Position numbers and translations under genes: made by a program. A stretch of 64,000 nucleotides of DNA from Oceanobacillus sojae. Lineage in GTDB: Bacteria; Bacillota; Bacilli; Bacillales; Amphibacillaceae. Position 1 is the stretch's first letter. The number at the start of each line of letters is the position of its first letter. Below the pieces are notes generated by a model, which saw nothing but the letters and a program-made list of their open reading frames with translations, did no database searches and was not told the DNA's origin. The DNA lies in contig NZ_LT727811.1 of NCBI RefSeq assembly GCF_900162665.1, positions 314,063 to 378,062 of the forward strand, written 5' to 3'. Positions 27,013-35,033 of the stretch are shown piece by piece.

Positions 27013-27147
27013 ATGAACCAGATACCATTTATTGTGCAAGCTTTATTTATTGGCGGACCCATTTTTTGTATTGTTCTTTATGGAATTAGTATTCATCTAG
27101 TAAAAAAACATCACGAGAAAGAATACAAAGAGGGAGTGGAAGATTAA
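27013..27147 (+). CDS. Small (44-residue) membrane protein, likely symporter accessory subunit
   Basis: The ORF encodes one hydrophobic helix (about 5-30: IVQALFIGGPIFCIVLYGIS) and a charged tail (KKHHEKEYKEGVED). GGGGGAT precedes the ATG. It ends 3 bases before the symporter start. Some SSS-family transporters have a small membrane partner encoded directly upstream, as PanF with YhdT, so an accessory subunit is the best guess. The family is not recognised with certainty. Confidence 0.7.
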   Translation: MNQIPFIVQALFIGGPIFCIVLYGISIHLVKKHHEKEYKEGVED

Positions 27148-27150
27148 AAT

Positions 27151-28617
27151 ATGATAACATCCTCTCTTATTATAGTAGGTGTATTTATCCTTTATCTTTT
27201 GGCGATTTTTTATTTAGGAGTCCTTGCTGGAAAAGGCATGAATGATAATGAAGAAAGTTATTTTTTAGGGAATCGCAGTTTTGGCTTCTATTCTTCAGCA
27301 ATGAGCTCGGCAGCAACTGATACAAGTGGTTGGATTTTTATTGGTGCTGCAGGTTATGCTTATGTTTCTGGAGCAGAATTTATGTGGATGCTGCCAGCTT
27401 ACGCGTTTGGAGGAATTTTAAGCTGGTTAATTGTTGGTCCGGCTTTACGCAGACAAAGCAGTAAACTGGGAGCTAGAGATCTTGCTGACTATTTTGAGAA
27501 AAAGCTTAATGATAAGACACATTTAATAAAAGTTACCGCAACATGTATAATTATATTATTTTTCATTCCCTATCTGGGCTCCCAATTAACAGCAGCAGGT
27601 AAAACAATGAATGTAGTAATGAATATGGATTACAATCTCGCAATGGTTATTACTGCTGTGGTAGTGGTAGCTTACTGTTTTTTTGGCGGCTATCGGGCAG
27701 TAATGTGGACAGATACTTTTCAAGGAACGTTAATGATATTGATATTAGGCGCATTACCAGTATATTTAATTTTTAGTTTAGGCGGTTGGGGAGCTTTTTG
27801 GGGGCAACTATTAGCTATCGATCCTATCTTAGGAACAGCAGCCAGTGGAAAGTCTGGCGCGTTGGCTTTTGGTTTAGTTTTTGGAATGATGGTTATGGGG
27901 CTGGGGACAGTAGGACAGCCGCAAAATCTCCAGAGATACTTTACCACTAAAGATGCTACAGAAACCTTTTATAAAGGAATGTGGGTAAAAGCAGCTTTTA
28001 ATATTATTTCCATGACTGGAGCTTGTCTGCTTGGGTTAGCAGCTCGAATTTATTTACCAAACCTTACCGACTCAGAAAATGCATTTCCGGCATTGGTCTA
28101 TGAATTGATGCCTCCAGTCATAATTGGAATCATCATTGCGGGAATTTTTGCAGCCATTCAATCGACCTATAGCTCGCAACTTTTAGTAGTCGTTCAGAGT
28201 ATAGGTGATGATTTAATGAAAGTCTTCAGCAAAAAACAGCGCAGTTCAAAAGAATCGGTTAATTTATCCAGACTAATCATGATTGGGATGGGGATACTTT
28301 CGCTTGGCTTAGCTTTAATTAATCTTGATACAGTATTCAAACTTATACTATATGCTCAATCCGTAATGGCTGCAGCTTTTGGTCCATTGTTACTTATGTT
28401 GCTATTTTGGCCCTCTAGAGTGAATAAATGGGGATCTTTTTCCGGGATGGTTACAGGTGCTTTTGTTACAAGTGTGTGGTATGCAACAGGTATGAGTGAA
28501 TATGTTTGGGAAATTGTACCGGGATCACTATCTGCAATTCTTGTTCTTCTATTAGTAACAAAGCTTACAAATAAAAAAGAATTAACGTTTACAGAGGAGA
28601 AAAAAGTAAAATCATAA
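27151..28617 (+). CDS. Sodium:solute symporter (PutP-like SSS family)
   Basis: The 488-residue carrier has about 13 helices. The sodium-site region reads SSAATDTSGWIFIGAAGYAY, close to the SDMSGW motif of PutP-type members, and GGYRAVMWTDTFQGTLMIL is the usual middle signature. The late QSTYSSQLLVVVQSIGDDL contains sodium-site serines. PutP-like proteins carry proline or carboxylates. As the last gene of the sigma-54 operon with two ADC-family enzymes it probably imports their keto-acid substrate, which is inference. Confidence 0.9.
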   Translation: MITSSLIIVGVFILYLLAIFYLGVLAGKGMNDNEESYFLGNRSFGFYSSAMSSAATDTSGWIFIGAAGYAYVSGAEFMWMLPAYAFGGILSWLIVGPALRRQSSKLGARDLADYFEKKLNDKTHLIKVTATCIIILFFIPYLGSQLTAAGKTMNVVMNMDYNLAMVITAVVVVAYCFFGGYRAVMWTDTFQGTLMILILGALPVYLIFSLGGWGAFWGQLLAIDPILGTAASGKSGALAFGLVFGMMVMGLGTVGQPQNLQRYFTTKDATETFYKGMWVKAAFNIISMTGACLLGLAARIYLPNLTDSENAFPALVYELMPPVIIGIIIAGIFAAIQSTYSSQLLVVVQSIGDDLMKVFSKKQRSSKESVNLSRLIMIGMGILSLGLALINLDTVFKLILYAQSVMAAAFGPLLLMLLFWPSRVNKWGSFSGMVTGAFVTSVWYATGMSEYVWEIVPGSLSAILVLLLVTKLTNKKELTFTEEKKVKS

Positions 28618-28763
28618 TCTATTTTAAAAGCCCTAACTCTCAAAATGGATCAAAAAGAAAGAAAATGAACTTTTCCTTACACTCCTTTTAACTATGCCGA
28701 TAACAAATTAAATGTATCAATAAGTGATTCTTCTAGTATTGGTTAAATTTTATATTTCTCATA

Positions 28764-28798
28764 AAAAACCAAGTCCTCCTAAAAGAGACTTGGTTTTT
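28764..28798. terminator. Bidirectional terminator between symporter and nucleoside hydrolase
   Basis: AAAAACCAAGTC (28764-28775) and GACTTGGTTTTT (28787-28798) form a 12-base stem with T tracts in both directions, between convergent genes. The preceding 28618-28760 has no other feature. Confidence 0.85.
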
Positions 28799-28810
28799 CA
28801 TCATACATAT

Positions 28811-29758
28811 TCACTTAATTGCCACTAAAACATCAAACAAATTCTTTTTAAACCGGCCACGGTCCACCGCCTCACATACACGGACATTCGGCTCCTTCTC
28901 CAAGCGGTTATTCACATCCACCAGACTATATCCTCTTGTAAGCTCCCCTTTGGTTTCCACATCTACATAATAATCATGAGATTTCACCATGATTCGTTCA
29001 TCTGCTGCAATAGCTACTAACAGCGTATCCGGATGCGTCGTTCCGTTCAGACGATGCACAGATTTATTAAACTGCATCACGACACGATTAATATCTATAA
29101 AAAATTGTGAGCCTGCTGTCTCCAAATCTGCAATTTCCGCATGGTCGTTGTCATCCATAATAGAATAATCGATACACATGTCCCAGCCGACCATCGTAAT
29201 TGGGATGCCAGAATGGAGTACAAGCTTTGCTGCTTCCGGATCGACATAGAAATTATACTCTGCTGCCGGCGTGATATTCCCTAGTGTATTATTCGTACCG
29301 CCCATGATATAAATATGCGGAATATCCTTGATAATCGATGGGTCCTTTTTGATTGCCATGGCAATATTCGTTAACGGCGCTATCGCTAACAAGCTCACTT
29401 CTCCCGGATACTCTTTGATTTTCTCAATGATAAAATCAACAGCATGTCCTTCTTCCGGGCGCTGTGCTGCTTTTGGAAAATGTGCACCACCCATACCGTC
29501 CTCTCCATGAACATCTTCTACTGTCCGGTGTTTTTCCTGCCCTGTTGCGAGCAGCGGGCGCTCTAATCCTTTATAGACAGGAACTTTTTCTTCCGGGTTA
29601 GCGACTTGAATAGTATAAAGTGCATTTTCCACCTCTTGATCAAAATCTACATTCCCGCCGGTAATCGTGACACCTTCCACTTTAAAATGATGCATCGCCG
29701 TTAAAAGTGCAATAGTATCATCTCCGGCTGTGTCTGTATCAATAATAACTCTTCTCAT
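28811..29758 (-). CDS. Ribonucleoside hydrolase (IunH family)
   Basis: The 315-residue cytosolic enzyme hydrolyses the N-glycosidic bond of nucleosides to give ribose and base. The calcium-binding aspartate cluster is IIDTDTAGDDTIALL near the N-terminus; SLLAIAPLTNIAMAIKKDP, IYIMGGTNNTLGNITPAAEYNFYVDPEAA and a late HPDTLLVAIA Asp complete the site. It starts 1 base after the neighbouring hydrolase gene stops, so both are co-expressed. Exact purine or pyrimidine preference is not readable. Confidence 0.92.
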   Translation of the reverse strand: MRRVIIDTDTAGDDTIALLTAMHHFKVEGVTITGGNVDFDQEVENALYTIQVANPEEKVPVYKGLERPLLATGQEKHRTVEDVHGEDGMGGAHFPKAAQRPEEGHAVDFIIEKIKEYPGEVSLLAIAPLTNIAMAIKKDPSIIKDIPHIYIMGGTNNTLGNITPAAEYNFYVDPEAAKLVLHSGIPITMVGWDMCIDYSIMDDNDHAEIADLETAGSQFFIDINRVVMQFNKSVHRLNGTTHPDTLLVAIAADERIMVKSHDYYVDVETKGELTRGYSLVDVNNRLEKEPNVRVCEAVDRGRFKKNLFDVLVAIK

Positions 29759-29759
29759 T

Positions 29760-30701
29760 TTATTTCTCCTGTCTCGCTAATTCCGTAATGTAATCAAAAA
29801 AAGCATCCCGGTTTACTTCATAAACAAACTGAACAGGACGTCCAGATTCTGATATCTCCGTTTTCCCCTGGCTGGCTCCACCAGGATGAACAATGCTTTT
29901 GACTTCTTTTTTCTTTACCAGATCAGGCTTCCCGATTGTTGCTGTTGTTAAAACGTCCCACAGGAAGTAGGTTGAGTTGGTTTGAAAATGCACAAGCGGC
30001 GGAACCATCGCATAGCATTGCCCAAGGAAATCAATCCCGATATCCCGGCGTTCCGCAGCCCATTTATCTCTGACATCTATGGTTAATGGAACCATATTTG
30101 TGCTTTCTAAAGCAATTAAATCAATTGCAATCGAACTATCCCATACCGTTTTTACAGCCTCCGGATCCCAAAAAGCATTCCATTCTGCGGTTCCATCATG
30201 CTCCGGCTCCTCAACATTTCCATTTTCTAAAAATGTTCCGCCCATCCAGACAAGCTTTTCAATTTTCTCTTCAATATCTGGAGCAATTTCCAAAGCCCTT
30301 GCTAAATCGGTTAATGGGCCGACAAATACAAGCGTCACTTTTTCACTGCTCTCTCGCAGGATGTTCACCAAATGTTGATGTGCAGTTGCTTCTGCAAGCT
30401 TTGCTTCTATCTTTCCAGACTCATTTAATAAAGGTAAGGCATCTACAAAAAATGCATGCATGCGCCAGTCTTTTGGAAATGGATTTTTTCCGCGGGAAGT
30501 AGATGCAGCTACCTCCACATTCTGGCCTTTTCCAAAGCGGTCGATAATTTTACGGCTTGCATAAACAGCAGGCTCCAAATAACAGTCTGCAGGAATAACT
30601 CCGACGCCAGTCAACTCCACATTATCCATCTGTAATAATAAAAACAGCGAGATTAGATCATCTACTCCGCCATCATGATTTAAGTATACCTTCTTCTTCA
30701 T
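29760..30701 (-). CDS. Nucleoside hydrolase family protein with altered Asp motif
   Basis: A 313-residue member of the same superfamily. The N-terminal cluster is VYLNHDGGVDDLISLF, so the first Asp of DxDxxxDD is Asn, while the general-base Asp and the DD pair remain. TLVFVGPLTDLARALEIAP, LVWMGGTFLENGN, EWNAFWDPEAVKTVW and FLWDVLTT supply the rest of the site. AGAGGAG precedes its ATG. It pairs with the following hydrolase in a two-gene operon; a separate nucleoside or ribosylated compound may be its substrate. Confidence 0.88.
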   Translation of the reverse strand: MKKKVYLNHDGGVDDLISLFLLLQMDNVELTGVGVIPADCYLEPAVYASRKIIDRFGKGQNVEVAASTSRGKNPFPKDWRMHAFFVDALPLLNESGKIEAKLAEATAHQHLVNILRESSEKVTLVFVGPLTDLARALEIAPDIEEKIEKLVWMGGTFLENGNVEEPEHDGTAEWNAFWDPEAVKTVWDSSIAIDLIALESTNMVPLTIDVRDKWAAERRDIGIDFLGQCYAMVPPLVHFQTNSTYFLWDVLTTATIGKPDLVKKKEVKSIVHPGGASQGKTEISESGRPVQFVYEVNRDAFFDYITELARQEK

Positions 30702-30827
30702 GAATAAACTCCTCTTTTCTTTTAAAGCTGCCCCACATAAGGCGCTTCTATATTTGCATCTTACTATTGCCTTAGTAAAAGATTATTATATTTCGAACCA
30801 AAAGTCCTCTGCAGACAAATACCTATT

Positions 30828-31826
30828 TTATAACTTTTTATAATTAGAGCTTGTCCGTTCAATTAATACGGGCTCCAGCTTGATATCAACTTTTTCCGTG
30901 GATACTTCATTTTCAATACGGTTGAGAAGCACCTCAAGTGTTGTTTTCACCATATCTTCAATTGGCTGGTGAATACTGGAAATCCCCATAATTTTAGAAA
31001 GGTATGTATCATCAAAGCCAATTAAACTGATGTCTTCAGGTATTCGAATCTTTCTTTCCTGAGCTATCTCCAAAAATTCCAGAGCCACCAGATCATTCCC
31101 GGCAAAAATACATGTGAAGTCAAGCTGCTCTTGCTTCTCTTTTAAGTATGCTTCAATATCCTGCCGGATCAGATAATTGTTTGTAGAAGTCTCTTCCACA
31201 CGGATAAAATTGTTCAAATCAAACTCGAAGCCATTTTCGTACAATACACTTTTATATCCTAAAAATTTATCGTCCAGTGCTGTTCCAATAAATCCAAATT
31301 TTGTATGCCCTGCATGTATAAATTTTTCAGCGGCAATTTTTCCCGCCTGCATATGGTCAAGACCGACGCTATCCAATGATTGATGGTTCTGTGTAATGAT
31401 TACCGTAGGGATACCAAGTTTATTCATTCGTTTTAAGTTGTACTCCCCCGTAGGTATACAAATTACTCCATCCGCCTGACGTGCTATGAAATTCTGAATG
31501 CTCTCCCATTCTGTAATTGGATTATGTTTAGAGTTATGCAGGAGAATACTGTATCCTAGTTTTCTGGCTTCGGATTCTAATACATCAACCAGTTCTACAA
31601 AATAAGGATTATATGTTTCTGTGACACACACACCAATAATTTTGGATTGGCTTCTTTTCAAAGTTTGTGCAGCGCTATTCGGAATATACCCTACATCTTC
31701 AATAACCTTAAGCACCCGTTTTGCTGCATCTTCATTAACTTTTTCATTCCCATTAATAACACGGGAGACAGTAGATTGTGAAACATTTGCCAATTTAGCA
31801 ATTTCTTTCATTGTCAATTTAGCCAT
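30828..31826 (-). CDS. LacI-family repressor of the adjacent sucrose/fructan genes
   Basis: The 332-residue regulator has the LacI helix-turn-helix and hinge (MKEIAKLANVSQSTVSRVINGNEKVNEDAAKRVL) and a periplasmic-binding-like sensor with IGFDDTYLSKIMGISSIHQP. It lacks a PTS-type phospho site. A GAATTCGTATTC site lies 23 bases before its own start and a perfect GAATACGTATTC at 32065 covers the divergent permease promoter region, so it likely represses itself and the permease-GH32 operon until sugar is present. Confidence 0.92.
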   Translation of the reverse strand: MAKLTMKEIAKLANVSQSTVSRVINGNEKVNEDAAKRVLKVIEDVGYIPNSAAQTLKRSQSKIIGVCVTETYNPYFVELVDVLESEARKLGYSILLHNSKHNPITEWESIQNFIARQADGVICIPTGEYNLKRMNKLGIPTVIITQNHQSLDSVGLDHMQAGKIAAEKFIHAGHTKFGFIGTALDDKFLGYKSVLYENGFEFDLNNFIRVEETSTNNYLIRQDIEAYLKEKQEQLDFTCIFAGNDLVALEFLEIAQERKIRIPEDISLIGFDDTYLSKIMGISSIHQPIEDMVKTTLEVLLNRIENEVSTEKVDIKLEPVLIERTSSNYKKL

Positions 31827-31848
31827 AGCAGACTCCTTCCCTTTCCGT

Positions 31849-31860
31849 GAATTCGTATTC
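31849..31860. promoter_or_regulatory. LacI operator near the regulator gene
   Basis: GAATTCGTATTC differs by one base from the perfect palindrome at 32065 and is followed by the same TC. It lies just upstream of the LacI start codon, suggesting autoregulation. Confidence 0.65.
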
Positions 31861-31997
31861 TCATAAGTGGATTATTATTTCATATAAGGTCTTCAAAATA
31901 AAATCTATTGATAATAACAAACCATAAACCGCCTGAATCATTCCCGTTTAATATAGCAATATCAGGCAGTTAATTCCAATAAAATACATAGTTGAAC

Positions 31998-32012
31998 AAG
32001 AAATCGTTTTCT
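31998..32012. promoter_or_regulatory. cre-like site upstream of the permease promoter
   Basis: AAGAAATCGTTTTCT fits the CcpA consensus with one mismatch and ends 7 bases before the -35 box of the permease promoter. It has the same deviant base as the site at 23585. Confidence 0.45.
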
Positions 32013-32019
32013 AAAACCA

Positions 32020-32048
32020 TTGACTTACTATTTTTCAAGGAATATAAT
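32020..32048 (+). promoter_or_regulatory. Sigma-A promoter of the permease-GH32 operon
   Basis: TTGACT (32020-32025) and TATAAT (32043-32048) with a 17-base spacer form a near-perfect promoter. The LacI operator starts 16 bases downstream of the -10 box. The remaining leader to 32196 is about 120 bases and contains an orphan AAAGGAGG. Confidence 0.85.
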
Positions 32049-32064
32049 AAATAACATCGTTTAT

Positions 32065-32076
32065 GAATACGTATTC
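32065..32076. promoter_or_regulatory. LacI operator downstream of the permease promoter
   Basis: GAATACGTATTC is a perfect 12-base palindrome with a central CG, as usual for LacI/GalR proteins, placed around the expected start of transcription. Confidence 0.8.
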
Positions 32077-32196
32077 TCAATTCATTCACAAAGGAGGTCA
32101 TAAAAAACGTTTAACTTTATTTGTTTCGCTTTTCCAATTCATGAACCATCCCTTTTACAATATTATTTTACTACATTTAGAGAATAGGTGATAACA

Positions 32197-33444
32197 ATGC
32201 ATATGTTTAAAAATAAAAATTACTGGTTTTCATCTGGTTATTTATTTCTTTTCTTTATTACATGGTCCATCTGGTGGTCCTTTTATTCCATTTGGTTAAA
32301 CGGAACGCTTGGTTTAACAGGATCTGAAACAGGAACCGTTTTTTCAATCAATTCATTTCTTTCATTGATATTTATGCTCCTATATGGTGTTATTCAGGAT
32401 AAAATCGGCACCAAAAAATATTTAATCTGGTTTCAGAGTATTTTCCTTATTGGGACTGGACCATTTATCATTTATGTATACGAACCGCTCCTGCAATCAA
32501 ACTTTATGGTCGGCGCTATTCTGGGTGGTTTTTATTTTGGTGCCGGTTTCATTGCAGGGGTTGCATTCCTTGAATCATACGCTGAGAAACTCAGCCGGAA
32601 ATTCAACTTCGAATATGGGACATCAAGAATGTGGGGTTCTATTGGATACGCATGTGCTACGCTGACTGCAGGCTTATTGCTCAGCATTAACCCCCATCTT
32701 AATTTCTGGATTGCTTCCGTTGCAGGAGTGGGATTCTTTCTCTTAAACTGCTTCTTTAAAGTTGATGTACATGAAACAGAGGAAGATAAGACAGCAAGTT
32801 TACGTATAAAGGATATTGTCTCCATTGTTAAAGTGAAAAAGTTCTGGTATTTTGTTCTATTCCTTTTTGGAACTGCTTGTATTTACACGATTTATGATGT
32901 TCAGCTGTTCCCAGTTTATTTCACACAGCATTTCACTGATACGGACATTGGATATCAAGTATTTGGATATTTAAATTCATTCCAGGTTTTTCTTGAATCA
33001 GCTATGCTGTTTGCTGCACCATTTATTGTTAATAAAGTTGGAGCAAAGCGATCATTGATTTTAGCCGGTGTTATTATGGGTACCCGCATTATAGGTTCTG
33101 CACTTGTCGACAGTACGATTGCTATTTCATTGATCAAGCTTCTTCACGGGATTGAACTGCCTATCCTGCTCATTGCTATTTTTAAATATATTGCACTCAA
33201 TTTTGACCAAAGGCTTTCTGCTACAATTTACCTGATTGGTTTTAAAATATCAGGTGAAATCGGTGTTATTGCCTTTTCGTCTGTAATTGGCAAGCTTTAC
33301 GATAACACTGGTTTTATAACGACATTTTTTGTCCTTGGCACAATTGTCTATGTTTTCACAGTTGCTGCTATCTTTTTCTTAAGTAATCACAAATCAAAAC
33401 GAAATGAGGTTATCCAATATGAACCAGCAGAAGACACACAATGA
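32197..33444 (+). CDS. MFS oligosaccharide:proton symporter (LacY/CscB family)
   Basis: The roughly 415-residue permease has 12 predicted helices. YWFSSGYLFLFFITWSIWWSFYSIWL near the start and the AEKLSRKFNFEYGTSRMWGSIGYA loop with its conserved Arg are typical of the oligosaccharide:H+ symporter family of LacY, RafB and CscB. Together with the GH32 gene it probably imports unphosphorylated sucrose or fructo-oligosaccharide. ATG at 32197 is preferred, after TAGGTGAT; the GTG at 32188 lies inside that site. It overlaps the GH32 gene by 26 bases. Confidence 0.9.
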   Translation: MHMFKNKNYWFSSGYLFLFFITWSIWWSFYSIWLNGTLGLTGSETGTVFSINSFLSLIFMLLYGVIQDKIGTKKYLIWFQSIFLIGTGPFIIYVYEPLLQSNFMVGAILGGFYFGAGFIAGVAFLESYAEKLSRKFNFEYGTSRMWGSIGYACATLTAGLLLSINPHLNFWIASVAGVGFFLLNCFFKVDVHETEEDKTASLRIKDIVSIVKVKKFWYFVLFLFGTACIYTIYDVQLFPVYFTQHFTDTDIGYQVFGYLNSFQVFLESAMLFAAPFIVNKVGAKRSLILAGVIMGTRIIGSALVDSTIAISLIKLLHGIELPILLIAIFKYIALNFDQRLSATIYLIGFKISGEIGVIAFSSVIGKLYDNTGFITTFFVLGTIVYVFTVAAIFFLSNHKSKRNEVIQYEPAEDTQ

Positions 33445-34915
33445 ACAGCTTTCACTCGCCAATCAGTCAGTAGCCAATTTAAAAGATGAGTTAAAGGATG
33501 CTTCATATCGTCTCCACTATCATTTTATGGCTCCTGCAGGCTGGATAAATGACCCTAACGGTCTTATCCAACATAACGGGATTTACCATTTATTTTACCA
33601 GTTCAACCCGTATAGCTTTCACTGGGGCCCGATGCACTGGGGACATGCCACAAGCACAGATCTTGTTCACTGGAACCATGAACCAGTTGCCTTAGCCCCA
33701 TCTGAAGCCTATGAGTATGATGAAGCCAAAAGCGAAATGGGGTGTTTCTCCGGCTCTGCAGTAATGAACGGCGATGTCATGACGCTGTTTTACACAGGAC
33801 ATCTAGAAGGAAAAGAAAATAAGGAAGTACAGGCTATTGCAACTTCAACAGACGGGATACATTTCACAAAACATCCTGCAAATCCAGTTATCAGTGAAAG
33901 TCCTGAAGGTTTAAGCAATGAATTCCGGGACCCGAAAGTATGGAAACACGGAGAATTCTGGTATATGGTTATAGGAACAGCCGTAGATAATGATGGAGCA
34001 ATTGCACTATACAAATCCAGCAATCTTACGGAATGGGAATATGTAGGTATTGCTGCAAAAAGTGACGGTACGCAGGGTGATATGTGGGAATGCCCAGATC
34101 TATTTCCACTTGGGGATAAGTATGTATTGATTACATCTCCAATGAACATGGATAATGGAAAAAGCACAGTTATGACAGGCAGCATGGATTATGAGAAAGG
34201 CATCTTCACACCCGAATCACAACGGGAAATTGACTATGGAATCGACTTCTATGCTGCACAGACTTTTGAAGACGAAAAAGGACGGCGTATTCTTATTGCC
34301 TGGATGGATTTCCCCTTTACAGAATTCCCATCCAAAGTGGATAAGTGGTCCGGCGCAATGACAATCCCCCGTGAGCTTACATTGGGCGAAGACGGGATTG
34401 TACGCTCCTATCCGGTTCAGGAACTAAATGCACTCCGGGACGTCCATGAGCATTATGATACACTTACGCTGTCAAAAGAGGATGCTTATAACCTTAATTC
34501 CAATAAGACTTTCAAACATAGCTATGAAATAAAATGTAAATGGACATTACCTGAAAATAATGAAGATGGAAAAGTTGGCTTGCGCCTGCGTCAATCAGAA
34601 GATGGTTCTGAGCAAACAATCGTTTTCTATGACCCAGCAACAAATGAAGTAATTGTAGACACAAGGAATTCTGGAAAACTTTCACATAAGGCTGTTAATA
34701 AAGCGCCCTTGCGCACTAACAGTAATGAAATTACACTTCATGTGTATGTCGATACATGCTCTGTTGAGGTATTTGTGAACGATGGTGAGGCAACGCTCTC
34801 CACAAGAATTTATCCAGAGCTTGCAAGCAATGGTATAGAGTTGTATACAGAGGGAACGGAAGCCGCGGCAGAATATACTGACATTTGGTCTCTTAAAAAT
34901 ACCAGGATTTCTTAA
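33419..34915 (+). CDS. Glycoside hydrolase family 32 beta-fructosidase
   Basis: This 498-residue enzyme releases fructose from sucrose, fructo-oligosaccharide or sucrose phosphate. The catalytic nucleophile is in GWINDPNG, the transition-state Asp in EFRDPKVW, and the acid-base Glu in WECPDLF. A five-bladed propeller is followed by a beta-sandwich (about 360-498). No signal peptide is present, so it acts inside the cell on what the permease imports. ATG at 33419 is chosen, after ATGAGG; an upstream ATG at 33404 overlaps that site. Since the partner is not a PTS, free sucrose or oligofructose is more likely than sucrose 6-phosphate. Confidence 0.94.
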   Translation: MNQQKTHNEQLSLANQSVANLKDELKDASYRLHYHFMAPAGWINDPNGLIQHNGIYHLFYQFNPYSFHWGPMHWGHATSTDLVHWNHEPVALAPSEAYEYDEAKSEMGCFSGSAVMNGDVMTLFYTGHLEGKENKEVQAIATSTDGIHFTKHPANPVISESPEGLSNEFRDPKVWKHGEFWYMVIGTAVDNDGAIALYKSSNLTEWEYVGIAAKSDGTQGDMWECPDLFPLGDKYVLITSPMNMDNGKSTVMTGSMDYEKGIFTPESQREIDYGIDFYAAQTFEDEKGRRILIAWMDFPFTEFPSKVDKWSGAMTIPRELTLGEDGIVRSYPVQELNALRDVHEHYDTLTLSKEDAYNLNSNKTFKHSYEIKCKWTLPENNEDGKVGLRLRQSEDGSEQTIVFYDPATNEVIVDTRNSGKLSHKAVNKAPLRTNSNEITLHVYVDTCSVEVFVNDGEATLSTRIYPELASNGIELYTEGTEAAAEYTDIWSLKNTRIS

Positions 34916-34920
34916 AATGA

Positions 34921-34976
34921 AACGGATCTTTCATGACGGGCGAATTCATTTCGTTCCTGCTTATGAAAGATCCGTT
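34921..34976. terminator. Hairpin between convergent GH32 and BCCT genes
   Basis: AACGGATCTTTCAT and ATGAAAGATCCGTT (34921-34934, 34963-34976) are perfect 14-base arms with a 28-base loop. It starts 5 bases after the GH32 stop. Downstream sequence is AT-rich without a strict T run. Confidence 0.7.
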
Positions 34977-35033
34977 ATATTTATATTATGAGCATAATTT
35001 TACATACCCTGTTTTCCCTGCCATTCACGTTTA

